DNA of 64,000 nt from JBHJHP01 sp042219825 (GCF_042219825.1 NZ_JBHJHQ010000004.1:62001-126000); one strand, 5' to 3'; positions 36,693 to 44,870 are shown, numbered from the stretch's first letter. A program made the numbers and translations. The notes: generated from the sequence alone by a model not told the origin.

Positions 36693-37062
36693 CCGGTGGC
36701 ATTTATTGCTGTTGCCGGAAGAGGCATCATTTTACCTATAGCCTTCGTCATTCTGGTACTTATTCTGTCTCAGTTTCTGGCAATGGCAGGCTTCGGACCG
36801 TATTTCCCGTGGGCCATTCCGGGTGTATTTACCGTGTCTGATCCGGCTCAGGGGATGGCGCTGGTTAATACAAGCTATGTTATTTTGATCCTAACCTTTG
36901 CGCTGGGAATTACCGGAACTGTTTTGTGGTGGCGTTATGCAGACCAGAAGTAAATATTTTGTTCGGCGCGAATATTTATATATCCTTTGAGCCTGTTTGA
37001 TAAATGTAATTGAATTATTATTTTTGGGTATGAGTGATGTAGCTGAAATCTACGCCTAACAT
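36693..37062 (+). repeat. Duplicated block P, copy 2 (includes permease gene fragment)
   Basis: Near-identical copy (368/370) of 34785-35154. It encodes permease residues 175-260 and stop (36951-36953), with no start for a permease; the open frame running in from 36573 is out of context. The hairpin near the right end is damaged here (tGTAGCTGAAAtCTACG). Confidence 0.97.
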
Positions 37063-37064
37063 TG

Positions 37065-37272
37065 GGATATGGTGCAATAATTGTAGTTTTTAGAGATAAA
37101 GTGTTTGGATTTAGACCATGTAGGTCTTGTACCTGTAAATAAAGCATCCCCTATAATTACTTTAAAAGAAGCATATCCAAATGGGAGTGTTAGTGGACAT
37201 CCGGATACACTTTTAAATCAAGTAGTAGATTTGAAGCAAATTCCAGTGAGTGTTAGAAATGGATCGTTCTAA
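37065..37272 (+). pseudogene. Frameshifted protein tail 3, possible toxin C-terminus
   Basis: It begins 3 bases after block P copy 2. The first frame reads GYGAIIVVFRDKVFGFRPCR and then SCTCK before a stop at 37140-37142. A second frame, open from 37087, carries DHVGLVPVNKASPIITLKEA, then YPNGSVSGHPDTLLNQVVDL and IPVSVRNGSF, ending TAA at 37270-37272. Joined by one frameshift near 37110 they make a plausible compact domain. It follows the same repeat junction as tail 1 but with different sequence. No domain name can be given. Confidence 0.45.
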
Positions 37273-37287
37273 TTAATATAATACCAG

Positions 37288-37680
37288 ATGAGTAGAAAAA
37301 TAATTTCAACGATTGTTATTTTATCATTGACCATGTTTGGGAGATGTTCAATGTTAAAAATAAATATCAAGGAGTTGAGTCCTGTAGGTGAATACAATTA
37401 TCATCAAAAAGGATTATACTCCGCTACTTTAAAGATTAATCCGGATAATACATTTGTGTACGAAAAGGTAGAAGCAGAATTACATTCTGTTTGCAAAGGA
37501 AATTGGAAAATTGTATCAGATAATGAATTGTTATTAAACTGTAAGAATACAAGGAGTTATCAAAATCCCATAGATAGCAGTTTTTTTCCACCTTTTAATA
37601 TGATGGATGAAAAAATTATTTTCCTGAATAAGAATAAGATTAAGCACAATAAAATAATATTAAAAAGGATATTTGAATAA
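37288..37680 (+). CDS. Small AT-rich lipoprotein, possible immunity protein
   Basis: 130 residues: a signal of the form MSRKIISTIVILSLTMFGRC with Cys20 as the likely lipid site, then a beta-strand-rich body (GLYSATLKINPDNTFVYEKV; HSVCKGNWKIVSDNELLLNC) that looks like a small lipocalin/META-type barrel. It starts 15 bases after tail 3, the same tail-then-lipoprotein order as at 35157-36365. I do not recognise the family; the immunity role is an inference from that order. Confidence 0.65.
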   Translation: MSRKIISTIVILSLTMFGRCSMLKINIKELSPVGEYNYHQKGLYSATLKINPDNTFVYEKVEAELHSVCKGNWKIVSDNELLLNCKNTRSYQNPIDSSFFPPFNMMDEKIIFLNKNKIKHNKIILKRIFE

Positions 37681-37771
37681 CTAAATCCCTTGTTTGCATA
37701 GAGCATTTCGCTACGGCGTTCATTCTTCTGTTTATTAATTCTATATCTGTGTTTTCTAAGATTGGCTGGCG

Positions 37772-38335
37772 TTGATAATTATACCTTATCCTGAACATAA
37801 TCGATCGCAGCAGAGTTCTATATGCAATTCACCGTTGGTTTTGGAAGAATTAGACAAACAATATTTACGCTGGGTGCAGATGGTGCAGTGGGAAGCATTT
37901 TCGTTGTACTGGATGTCGAACCTGATCCTGTGGTTTCCCTGGAGTTTTAGTCCGCATTTGGGAATGATACTGATGCTCACATCAGGAACGTTTATCTGGA
38001 CGTGGGGCAGTTTCCATGCCTTAAGAAGATTCCCGGGAGAACTGTTGTACAAGGCAGCACTGATTGTGGCCATTCTGTTTGTCTCCATATCAGTGTTTAT
38101 GAATTATATCTTTTTTGATGTGATCCGGAATGGCGCTGAAGATCTTTATCAACCAACTACGTATTATGGTTATGCTTTTGTTGCAGCCGTTCCGTTTCTC
38201 GAAGTTCTTATTCTTAAAAACCGCTTACAACTTAAAAAACTCGTCCTTAAAAAAGGATTGATTCTATATGGTGCGCCTGGCATCATAAGCATTATACTTT
38301 TGGCACTCATTATCCTTCTGGATATTAAGCTATGA
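37772..38335 (+). CDS. Multi-pass membrane protein with uncertain start
   Basis: About 187 residues from a TTG start (MIIIPYPEHNRSQQSS), or 152 from the ATG at 37880 (MVQWEAFSLYWMSNLILWF). Four to five hydrophobic segments: around NLILWFPWSF, GMILMLTSGTFIWTWGSF, KAALIVAILFVSISVFMNY, AFVAAVPFLEVLIL and GIISIILLALIILLDI. I do not recognise the family. The lack of a normal start and its place at the edge of the rearranged island raise the possibility that the true 5' end was lost. Base composition is back to that of the surrounding genome. Confidence 0.5.
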   Translation: MIIIPYPEHNRSQQSSICNSPLVLEELDKQYLRWVQMVQWEAFSLYWMSNLILWFPWSFSPHLGMILMLTSGTFIWTWGSFHALRRFPGELLYKAALIVAILFVSISVFMNYIFFDVIRNGAEDLYQPTTYYGYAFVAAVPFLEVLILKNRLQLKKLVLKKGLILYGAPGIISIILLALIILLDIKL

Positions 38336-38365
38336 TCTTGATCGTAATAAAATTTTTAAAAAGTT

Positions 38366-38542
38366 ACAGATAAATATCTGTGCCATTAAGGATTTGGTAT
38401 AGCGTCACACTAAATGGTTAAATAAAACCTAAGTTGGCGCGGATATTTATCTCTAGCGTTCGGCGTATGGCTCTGGCCTACTCCGAACTATATGTAGAAG
38501 TTGTATTTTAACCTGGTGCAGATGAATATCTGCACTAACAAA
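38366..38542. repeat. Cluster of REP-like palindromes
   Basis: ACAGATA-AA-TATCTGT (38366-38381) and GTGCAGAT-GAAT-ATCTGCAC (38516-38535) are two copies of one palindromic element in the same orientation. Each is followed by a short stretch ending AAGGAT. Between them, GGCGCGGATATTTATCTC (38436-38453) is the inverted form seen inside block P. The gap 38336-38571 holds no gene. Confidence 0.55.
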
Positions 38543-38571
38543 GGATATTAAGATTTGATCGTGGACTAAAC

Positions 38572-38597
38572 AAAAAAGCGGCAATTGCCGCTTTTTT
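38572..38597 (-). terminator. Terminator of pyrH-frr
   Basis: A 26-bp perfect palindrome, AAAAAAGCGGCAA and its complement, right after the frr stop. It gives a GC-rich stem plus a T-run on both strands, so it can work in both directions. Confidence 0.9.
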
Positions 38598-38598
38598 A

Positions 38599-39162
38599 TT
38601 ATACTGTTAAAACTTCTTTTTCTTTCTTTTCAACCAGGGCATCAACCTCTTTAGAGAATTTATCTGTCAGTTTTTGAACCTGAGCTTCCGAGTCTTTTTC
38701 AATATCTTCAGAAAGGCCGTCTTTAACCAGTTTTTTCAAATGGTCGTTGGCATCACGTCTTGAATTACGAATACTGATTTTGGCTTCCTCACCAACATGT
38801 TTCACCTGCTTTACCAAATCACGGCGTCTTTCTTCAGTCAACGGAGGAATGCCGATACGGATCATTTCACCGTTATTATCCGGGTTAAATCCGAGATTGG
38901 CCACCATAATGGCTTTTTCAATGTCGTTAATCAGACTTTTTTCCCAGGGCTGAATGGCAATGGTCTTGGCATCGGGGGTGGAAATATTGGAAACCTGACT
39001 CAGCGGTGTCATTACACCGTAGTATTCTACCATGACTGAATCTACCAGCCTGGTATCGGCTTTTCCGGCACGAATATGAACCAGTTCCTGATCCAGATGC
39101 TTTACAGCATTTTCCATGCTTTCTTCAGCTTCCGCAATAATTAATTCTACATCGTCGTTCAT
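38599..39162 (-). CDS. frr: Ribosome recycling factor
   Basis: 187 residues. It splits post-termination ribosomes with EF-G. The family is clear from HIRAGKADTRLVDSVMVEYY, GVMTPLSQVSNISTPDAKTI, IRIGIPPLTEERRRDLVKQV and ISIRNSRRDANDHLKKL. Standard length. It follows pyrH by 47 bases, the common pyrH-frr pairing, and is closed by a strong terminator. Confidence 0.97.
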   Translation of the reverse strand: MNDDVELIIAEAEESMENAVKHLDQELVHIRAGKADTRLVDSVMVEYYGVMTPLSQVSNISTPDAKTIAIQPWEKSLINDIEKAIMVANLGFNPDNNGEMIRIGIPPLTEERRRDLVKQVKHVGEEAKISIRNSRRDANDHLKKLVKDGLSEDIEKDSEAQVQKLTDKFSKEVDALVEKKEKEVLTV

Positions 39163-39209
39163 GGCGATAATTTTTTTGTTTAAACAAAAATAATAAAAAT
39201 TCAGAATAT

Positions 39210-39923
39210 TCAGGGATGAACGTAGGTCCCGATATTTTCTCCCATAATGACTTTGTGCAGGTTTCCTGGTGTGTCCATATTAAAAACCACTATGGGCAAA
39301 TTGTTCTCCTTACACATGGTTGTAGCCGTCAGATCCATCACCTTAAGTCCCTTGTTATAAATTTCATCATAAGAGATGGAATCGTATTTTACGGCATTGG
39401 GGTCTTTTTCGGGATCAGCCGTGTAAACTCCGTCCACACGGGTTCCTTTAAGCATTACATCTGCTTCAATTTCTATTCCTCTCAGCGATGATCCGGTATC
39501 CGTAGTAAAATACGGATTTCCTGTTCCGGCTGAATATATGGAAACATATCCATTGTTGAGGTATTCGATGGCTTTGTCCTTTGAGTAGAATTCGCCAACA
39601 GGTTCCATGCGTATGGCAGTCAGAACTTTTGAGGGAACACCTATGGCCTGTAATGCAGAATTCAGCGCCAGACTGTTGATGACTGTTGCCAGCATTCCCA
39701 TCTGATCACCTTTTACTCGGTCAAAACCTTTGGCAGAACCGCTCAGTCCGCGAAAGATATTACCGCCACCAATCACAATACCAACCTGAACACCAAGGTC
39801 GTAAATTTCTTTGATCTGATTCGCATAGCTGTTAAGATGGTCCGGGTCGATACCATACTTCTGATCACCCATTAATGATTCCCCACTGAGTTTTAGCAGG
39901 ACACGTTTATATTTACTGCTCAT
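39210..39923 (-). CDS. pyrH: UMP kinase
   Basis: 237 residues of the amino-acid-kinase fold. It phosphorylates UMP to UDP for pyrimidine nucleotide supply. Motifs: KRVLLKLSGESLMGDQKYGI, VGIVIGGGNIFRGLSGSAKG, FDRVKGDQMGMLATVINSLA and TGNPYFTTDTGSSLRGIEIE. Length and motifs are normal. Co-transcribed with frr. Confidence 0.97.
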   Translation of the reverse strand: MSSKYKRVLLKLSGESLMGDQKYGIDPDHLNSYANQIKEIYDLGVQVGIVIGGGNIFRGLSGSAKGFDRVKGDQMGMLATVINSLALNSALQAIGVPSKVLTAIRMEPVGEFYSKDKAIEYLNNGYVSIYSAGTGNPYFTTDTGSSLRGIEIEADVMLKGTRVDGVYTADPEKDPNAVKYDSISYDEIYNKGLKVMDLTATTMCKENNLPIVVFNMDTPGNLHKVIMGENIGTYVHP

Positions 39924-40047
39924 TGTTCCTTATACATTAGGTTTTTGCGGCACTAAAATACGAATAAAAGGTGGGTTCTGAAATATGGCTACAGAATGAG
40001 TGTATAAAATACATGTTTTCTAACAGTTTCTGAAAACGATTGCATCG

Positions 40048-40078
40048 TTGACTTTATCGGATGTTATTCTTAAATTTG
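40048..40078 (+). promoter_or_regulatory. Promoter of a candidate small RNA
   Basis: TTG (40048-40050), 20 bases, TAAATTTG (40071-40078): a full match to the Bacteroidota consensus, in a gap without a protein gene on the plus strand. Expected start near 40085. Confidence 0.55.
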
Positions 40079-40084
40079 GATGAC

Positions 40085-40166
40085 TTTCTAAGGTAATTTT
40101 TTCATAGGTTAAGGTTTAGGTTTATTAAGAGAGGATAATACCTGTTATCCTCTCTTAACTTTTTTA
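40085..40166 (+). ncRNA. Candidate small RNA, about 80 nt
   Basis: Defined by a consensus promoter (40048-40078) and a strong intrinsic terminator (40125-40166), with no open reading frame of note between them. The 5' part is GU/A-rich with the near-repeat GGTTAAGG-TTTAGG, single-stranded and a possible pairing region. It is not close to a known RNA family that I recognise. The start is estimated from promoter spacing. The terminator has no protein gene upstream on its strand for more than 2 kb (both neighbours, pyrH and frr, face the other way). Confidence 0.45.
40125..40166 (+). terminator. Strong intrinsic terminator without an upstream gene
   Basis: A perfect 14-bp stem, TTAAGAGAGGATAA (40125-40138) with TTATCCTCTCTTAA (40145-40158), a 6-base loop, then CTTTTTT. 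It acts on the plus strand; the minus strand has no T-run. Confidence 0.85.
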
Positions 40167-40239
40167 AGTGCCTTTTATAAAAGGATTTAAGGTGTTATAT
40201 TATATGCCTTGAAATAGGACGAAAATTACTGTAATTTAG

Positions 40240-40271
40240 TTTCATTATTCGTAAGGTTCGTATTACATTTG
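40240..40271 (+). promoter_or_regulatory. Promoter of the CoA-transferase gene
   Basis: TTTC (40240-40243), 20 bases, TACATTTG (40264-40271): one mismatch in the -33 box, perfect -7 box. The leader would be about 80 bases, AT-rich, with a direct repeat of TTAATTAG at about 40284 and 40304. Confidence 0.55.
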
Positions 40272-40358
40272 CAGCAATTCAGCTTAATTAGATAAAAAAT
40301 TCTTTAATTAGGTAGGGATGCACCTCTTACAATCGCAAATAACAAAAATTATATATAG

Positions 40359-41666
40359 ATGAAGACTATCAAATTTGTTTCACCGGAAGAAGCCGTAAAG
40401 GTTATAAAGACCGGAGACCGAGTTCATTTAAGTAGTGTGGCTGTTACACCTCATACGCTTATAAAACCGATGGTTGAGCGAGGAAGGAATGGCGAAATCT
40501 ATGATGTTAAAATCCAGCATATTCATGTAGAAGGAGAGTTGGAATACGCCAATCCTGAATTTGAAGGAATATTCCTGGCCGAGCAGTTTTTTGTGGGTGG
40601 TAACCTAAGAAAACAGACACAGGCTGGTTATGCAGATTACATTCCGGTTTTTCTGAGTGAGACTCAAAAGCTGATCCGAGACGGTTACCTGAAAGTAAAC
40701 GTTGCCATGGTGATGGTTTCTCCTCCTGATAAACACGGTTTTGTTTCGTTAGGAACATCTGTAGATGCCACAAAAGCTGCCATTGAATGTGCTGATACAG
40801 TTATTGCTGCTGTTAATCCCAATGTGCCACGTGCATGGGGTGATGCCCAGGTGCATGTAAATGATATAGATTTATTTGTTGAGGATAATATTCCGTTATA
40901 TACGCACGATATGGGCGTTTTGACCGAAGTTGATACACAAATAGGTATAAATGTGGCAGAGCTTGTTGAAGACGGAGCGTGTTTACAGATGGGTATAGGA
41001 GGTATTCCAAATGCTGTGCTGGCTCAGTTGGGAAACCATAAAGACCTTGGTATTCACACCGAGATGTTTGCAGATGGCGTGTTGCCATTGGTGGAAAAGG
41101 GTGTGATAACAGGGAAGCACAAATCTATAGACCGTGGTAAAATGGTGGCATCTTTCCTGATGGGAACCCAGGCGTTATATGATTTTATTGACGATAATCC
41201 AATGGTTGCCATGATGGACGTTGCACATACAAATGGCGTTCATGTCATCCGTAAACTGGATAAAGTAACGGCTATTAACTCAGCACTGGCTATTGACCTC
41301 ACCGGTCAGGTTTGTGCGGACTCTATCGGAACAAAACATTATTCCGGTGTTGGTGGTCAGATTGACTTTATCAGAGGTGCAGGGCATTCAAAAGGTGGTA
41401 AGCCGATAATTGCACTGCCTTCTGTAACGGCTAAAGGCGTTTCAAAAATCTCTCCGATTCTGTTGCCCGGTTCTGGTGTGGTGAGTACGCGTGCAAATAT
41501 GCACTGGATTGTAACGGAATATGGTGCTGTTAACCTTTACGGGAAAACAATGCAGGAACGTGCCAAACTGATCATTTCCATTGCACATCCAAGTCATCGC
41601 GAATCACTTGATCGTGCAGCATTTGAACGTTTTGGCCCACACTATCACTTCGTAAGTAAAAAATAA
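40359..41666 (+). CDS. Acetyl-CoA hydrolase/CoA-transferase family protein
   Basis: 435 residues. The family transfers CoA between acetate and other acyl groups (4-hydroxybutyrate or butyryl CoA-transferases, succinyl-CoA:acetate CoA-transferases). Signs: KTIKFVSPEEAVKVIKTGDR at the start; the CoA-ester glutamate region HTEMFADGVLPLVEKGVITG; and GAGHSKGGKPIIALPSVTAK near the end. Closest in style to the 4-hydroxybutyrate/butyryl group, which suggests a role in fermentation. The substrate cannot be settled here. Stands alone between its own promoter and terminator. Confidence 0.9.
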   Translation: MKTIKFVSPEEAVKVIKTGDRVHLSSVAVTPHTLIKPMVERGRNGEIYDVKIQHIHVEGELEYANPEFEGIFLAEQFFVGGNLRKQTQAGYADYIPVFLSETQKLIRDGYLKVNVAMVMVSPPDKHGFVSLGTSVDATKAAIECADTVIAAVNPNVPRAWGDAQVHVNDIDLFVEDNIPLYTHDMGVLTEVDTQIGINVAELVEDGACLQMGIGGIPNAVLAQLGNHKDLGIHTEMFADGVLPLVEKGVITGKHKSIDRGKMVASFLMGTQALYDFIDDNPMVAMMDVAHTNGVHVIRKLDKVTAINSALAIDLTGQVCADSIGTKHYSGVGGQIDFIRGAGHSKGGKPIIALPSVTAKGVSKISPILLPGSGVVSTRANMHWIVTEYGAVNLYGKTMQERAKLIISIAHPSHRESLDRAAFERFGPHYHFVSKK

Positions 41667-41700
41667 TAGAAGACGTCGTCTTTTATAACTCATAGTTATT

Positions 41701-41730
41701 AACCCCGGTTTTTCCGGGGTTTTTGTTTTT
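41701..41730 (+). terminator. Terminator of the CoA-transferase gene
   Basis: AACCCCGG-TTTTT-CCGGGGTT followed by TTTG and another T-run, 35 bases after the stop codon. Confidence 0.9.
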
Positions 41731-41901
41731 AAAGAATCATATTTTATTAATGTATCTACCCTGAGAAATGATCGTTTATTAAATTGGAAATAACTTGGAT
41801 GTAAGTGATAAATATAAAATGCGTAACAGAAAGATCGTTATTTCATAGTTTCGTAACCCGGCGTATGAATGATTTTTCTATTTTTGTTAAAAACATAGAA
41901 C

Positions 41902-43413
41902 ATGCCCTTTATCAATTCTTTATTTTCATGGATCAATATAAAACGATTGAACCAGATCGATGAAATGCGTAAGGATCCCGTGTTTTTTCAACACGAGGAA
42001 TTTAATAAACTTATTAAAAAGGGTGAGCGGACAGAATTCGGTAAAAAATACGATTTTGAATCCATTACACATATCAAAACCTTTCAGCAAAGGGTTCCTT
42101 TTCATAAATACGATGACCTGAAACCGGATATAGAACGGATGATAAAGGGAGAGGCCAATATATTATGGCCTAAGGAGGTGAAATGGTATGCCAAATCATC
42201 GGGAACAACCAGTGATAAAAGTAAATATATCCCTGTTAGTAAGGATTCTATGGAGGATTGCCATTTTAAAGCTGGTAAAGATGTATATGCTATTTACACG
42301 GATATTTACCCCGATAATAAAGTTTTTTCAGGTAAAAGTCTCACACTGGGAGGAAGTCACCAGGTAAGTCCGTTCAGTGACAGATCACAGGTGGGCGATC
42401 TTTCTGCTATATACCTGCAACATGTTCCGTTCTTTTTTGATCTGTTCAGAACGCCGGATACATCTATCGCATTACTGGATGAATTTGAAGAGAAGATCAA
42501 TAAAATAGCAGAGGTCTCGGTGGAAGAAAATGTGACGAGTATTGTGGGTGTGCCATCGTGGAACCTGATCATGTTAAAACGTGTGCTTGAGGTAACCGGT
42601 AAATCAAATATACTTGAAGTATGGCCTAATTTTGAACTGTTTGTACACGGAGGCATCAACTTTGATCCTTACCGCGAACAGTTTCGACGAATCATACCGA
42701 GAGAAGATATGCGGTATATGGAGACATATAATGCATCGGAGGGGTTTTTTGCTATTCAGGATGACCTGAGTTCGCCGGATATGTTACTGATGATGGATTA
42801 TGGTATTTTTTATGAATTTATACCGATGGAGGATATTGAGTCTTCCAATCCCAAGGTATATACGGTTGATGAAGTTGAAACCAATAAGAATTATGCCGTT
42901 GTTATAAGCACTAATGGTGGTCTTTGGCGTTACATCATAGGCGATACCGTTCAGTTTACATCACTTTACCCGCATAAGGTTAGGATAAGCGGCAGAACCA
43001 AACATTACATCAATGCATTCGGGGAGGAACTGATGGTGGATAATGCCGAAAAAGCGCTGAAAGAAGCCTGTCAAAAAACGGGGGCTATTATTCACGAATA
43101 TACGGTAGCACCTGTGTTTATGGGAGATAAAAGCAAGGGACGGCATCAGTGGATGGTTGAGTTTGATCATGAACCGGATGATCTGAATATTTTTTCCGAA
43201 ATTCTGGATCAGGCCTTACAAAAAGTAAATTCCGATTACGAAGCCAAGCGCAGGAGAAATGCAACGCTAGAACCACTCGAACTGGTTGTGTCGCGTAAAG
43301 GTCTGTTTCTGGACTGGATGAAAAAAAGAGGAAAACTGGGTGGACAAAACAAGGTACCCCGGCTGGCAAATTCACGCACCTATATGGATGAACTTATTGC
43401 CATGAACCAATAG
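41902..43413 (+). CDS. GH3 auxin-responsive promoter family protein
   Basis: 503 residues matching the bacterial GH3 group of acyl-adenylating enzymes. Visible parts are KRLNQIDEMRKDPVFFQHEE at the start, the ATP loop KWYAKSSGTTSDKSKYIPVS, then YMETYNASEGFFAIQDD and GGLWRYIIGDTVQFTSLYPH with KVRISGRTKHYINAFGEEL. Plant members conjugate hormones to amino acids; bacterial substrates are mostly unknown, though amino-acid or lipid acylation is likely. A TATTTTTG (41879-41886) lies 15 bases before the ATG and may be its -7 element. Confidence 0.9.
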   Translation: MPFINSLFSWINIKRLNQIDEMRKDPVFFQHEEFNKLIKKGERTEFGKKYDFESITHIKTFQQRVPFHKYDDLKPDIERMIKGEANILWPKEVKWYAKSSGTTSDKSKYIPVSKDSMEDCHFKAGKDVYAIYTDIYPDNKVFSGKSLTLGGSHQVSPFSDRSQVGDLSAIYLQHVPFFFDLFRTPDTSIALLDEFEEKINKIAEVSVEENVTSIVGVPSWNLIMLKRVLEVTGKSNILEVWPNFELFVHGGINFDPYREQFRRIIPREDMRYMETYNASEGFFAIQDDLSSPDMLLMMDYGIFYEFIPMEDIESSNPKVYTVDEVETNKNYAVVISTNGGLWRYIIGDTVQFTSLYPHKVRISGRTKHYINAFGEELMVDNAEKALKEACQKTGAIIHEYTVAPVFMGDKSKGRHQWMVEFDHEPDDLNIFSEILDQALQKVNSDYEAKRRRNATLEPLELVVSRKGLFLDWMKKRGKLGGQNKVPRLANSRTYMDELIAMNQ

Positions 43414-43478
43414 AGAATATGGGGCATTTATTCATTGTTTTTTGCTATTTTTGATCCAATTATTCAAAACATAACGAT

Positions 43479-44093
43479 ATGCATATTGCTGTAGCCGGAA
43501 ACATTGGAGCAGGAAAAACGACACTAACATCTTTACTGGCAAAACACTACGCCTGGACACCACATTATGAATCTGTAGATGAGAATCCGTATCTGGATGA
43601 CTTTTATGAAGACATGAAACGCTGGTCTTTCAATCTGCAGGTGTATTTTTTGAATTCCCGTTTCGGACAAATGTTGAAAATCAGGGAAACCGGAGAAGAT
43701 GTGATTCAAGATAGAACCATTTACGAAGATGCTCACATTTTTGCACCCAACCTCAGGGAAATGGGCCTGATGACCAACCGTGACTATGAGAATTATGAGT
43801 CTCTGTTCCAGTTGATGGTAAAGCTGATTCAGCCACCGGACCTGCTGATTTATCTGAAGGCCTCGGTTCCTACACTGGTAAATCAGATCCAGAAGCGGGG
43901 ACGCGAATTCGAAGCATCAATCCGCCTTGATTATCTGAAAAGTCTGAACGAACGGTACGAGGAATGGATCAAAAGTTATAATTACGGAAAGCTTCTGATT
44001 ATTGATGTGGACAAGACAAATTTCGCTGAAAATGCCACAGAGCTAAGGAGCGTGATCAATAAAATTGATGCCGAACTACACGGTCTGTTTTAA
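43479..44093 (+). CDS. Deoxynucleoside kinase (deoxyadenosine/deoxyguanosine type)
   Basis: 204 residues. P-loop MHIAVAGNIGAGKTTLTSLL; catalytic DRTIYED-like stretch (EDVIQDRTIYEDAHIFAPNL); lid region QIQKRGREFEASIRLDYLKS. It phosphorylates purine deoxynucleosides for salvage into dATP/dGTP. TATTTTTG at 43446-43453 is a possible -7 element. The argB gene starts 9 bases after the stop, so the genes are probably one transcript even though the pathways differ. Confidence 0.9.
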   Translation: MHIAVAGNIGAGKTTLTSLLAKHYAWTPHYESVDENPYLDDFYEDMKRWSFNLQVYFLNSRFGQMLKIRETGEDVIQDRTIYEDAHIFAPNLREMGLMTNRDYENYESLFQLMVKLIQPPDLLIYLKASVPTLVNQIQKRGREFEASIRLDYLKSLNERYEEWIKSYNYGKLLIIDVDKTNFAENATELRSVINKIDAELHGLF

Positions 44094-44102
44094 TCATATT
44101 TC

Positions 44103-44870
44103 ATGGAACATATTACGGTAGTTAAAGTAGGGGGGAAAGTTGTAGAGGATCGTGATTCTCTACAGAAACTGCTGGAAGGATTTTGTGCCATCAAGGGGCA
44201 TAAACTGCTTGTTCATGGTGGGGGAAGACTGGCTACGACCATTGGCGATCAGCTTGGAATAGAAAGTAAATACATCAACGGTCGTCGTATTACTGACGAA
44301 GAAACATTGAAGGTCGTTACCATGGTATATGGCGGGCTGGTGAATAAAAGTATTGTTGCAAGTCTGCAGGCTTTGGGATGCAACGCTATTGGACTTACCG
44401 GTGCCGATATGAATGTGATTGAAGCCCATAAGCGTCCGGTAAAAGATATTGATTACGGCTTTGCAGGTGATATAGATAAAGTAAATGCAGGGTTATTAGC
44501 CGATCTGATCCATAAAGATGTGGTCCCTGTGATGGCTCCCCTGACACATGACCTGAACGGAGGCATGCTGAATACAAATGCAGATACCATTGCTTCGGAA
44601 GTAGCACGGGCACTGACTGAGTTTTATGACGTTTCGCTGGTATATTGTTTTGAAAAGAAAGGTGTGCTTCTGGATGAAAATGATGATGGAAGTGTCATTG
44701 GTGAACTGACGAGAGAACTCTATAAAAGGTATGTGGATGAAGGCCGTATTTCCGGCGGTATGATTCCTAAGCTGGACAATGCATATGCTTCTATTGATAA
44801 GGGTGTAAAGAAAGTCATCATCACCCGTTCTGATTTGATACATAAAAATTCCGGTACAACAATACTGTAA
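44103..44870 (+). CDS. argB: N-acetylglutamate (or N-succinylglutamate) kinase
   Basis: 255 residues of the amino-acid-kinase fold: MEHITVVKVGGKVVEDRDSL, KLLVHGGGRLATTIGDQLGI, INGRRITDEETLKVVTMVYG, and the end ARISGGMIPKLDNAY-like region (GRISGGMIPKLDNAYASIDK). It makes the acyl-glutamyl phosphate in arginine synthesis. In Bacteroidales with the succinylated pathway this enzyme uses N-succinylglutamate; the sequence alone does not decide. No Lys/Arg feedback extension is seen. The argE-type gene follows after 3 bases. Confidence 0.92.
   Translation: MEHITVVKVGGKVVEDRDSLQKLLEGFCAIKGHKLLVHGGGRLATTIGDQLGIESKYINGRRITDEETLKVVTMVYGGLVNKSIVASLQALGCNAIGLTGADMNVIEAHKRPVKDIDYGFAGDIDKVNAGLLADLIHKDVVPVMAPLTHDLNGGMLNTNADTIASEVARALTEFYDVSLVYCFEKKGVLLDENDDGSVIGELTRELYKRYVDEGRISGGMIPKLDNAYASIDKGVKKVIITRSDLIHKNSGTTIL

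Noticed and set aside
36573..36953. Open frame ending in a perfect permease C-terminus, as if a second small permease gene
   Set aside because: The first 40 codons are out-of-frame sequence from tail 2; only the 86 duplicated codons are permease. It is a fragment made by the duplication.
34743..38600. Insertion sequence or transposase that could explain the rearranged island
   Set aside because: No transposase frame, no terminal inverted repeats of IS type and no clear target-site duplication were seen; only REP-like palindromes.
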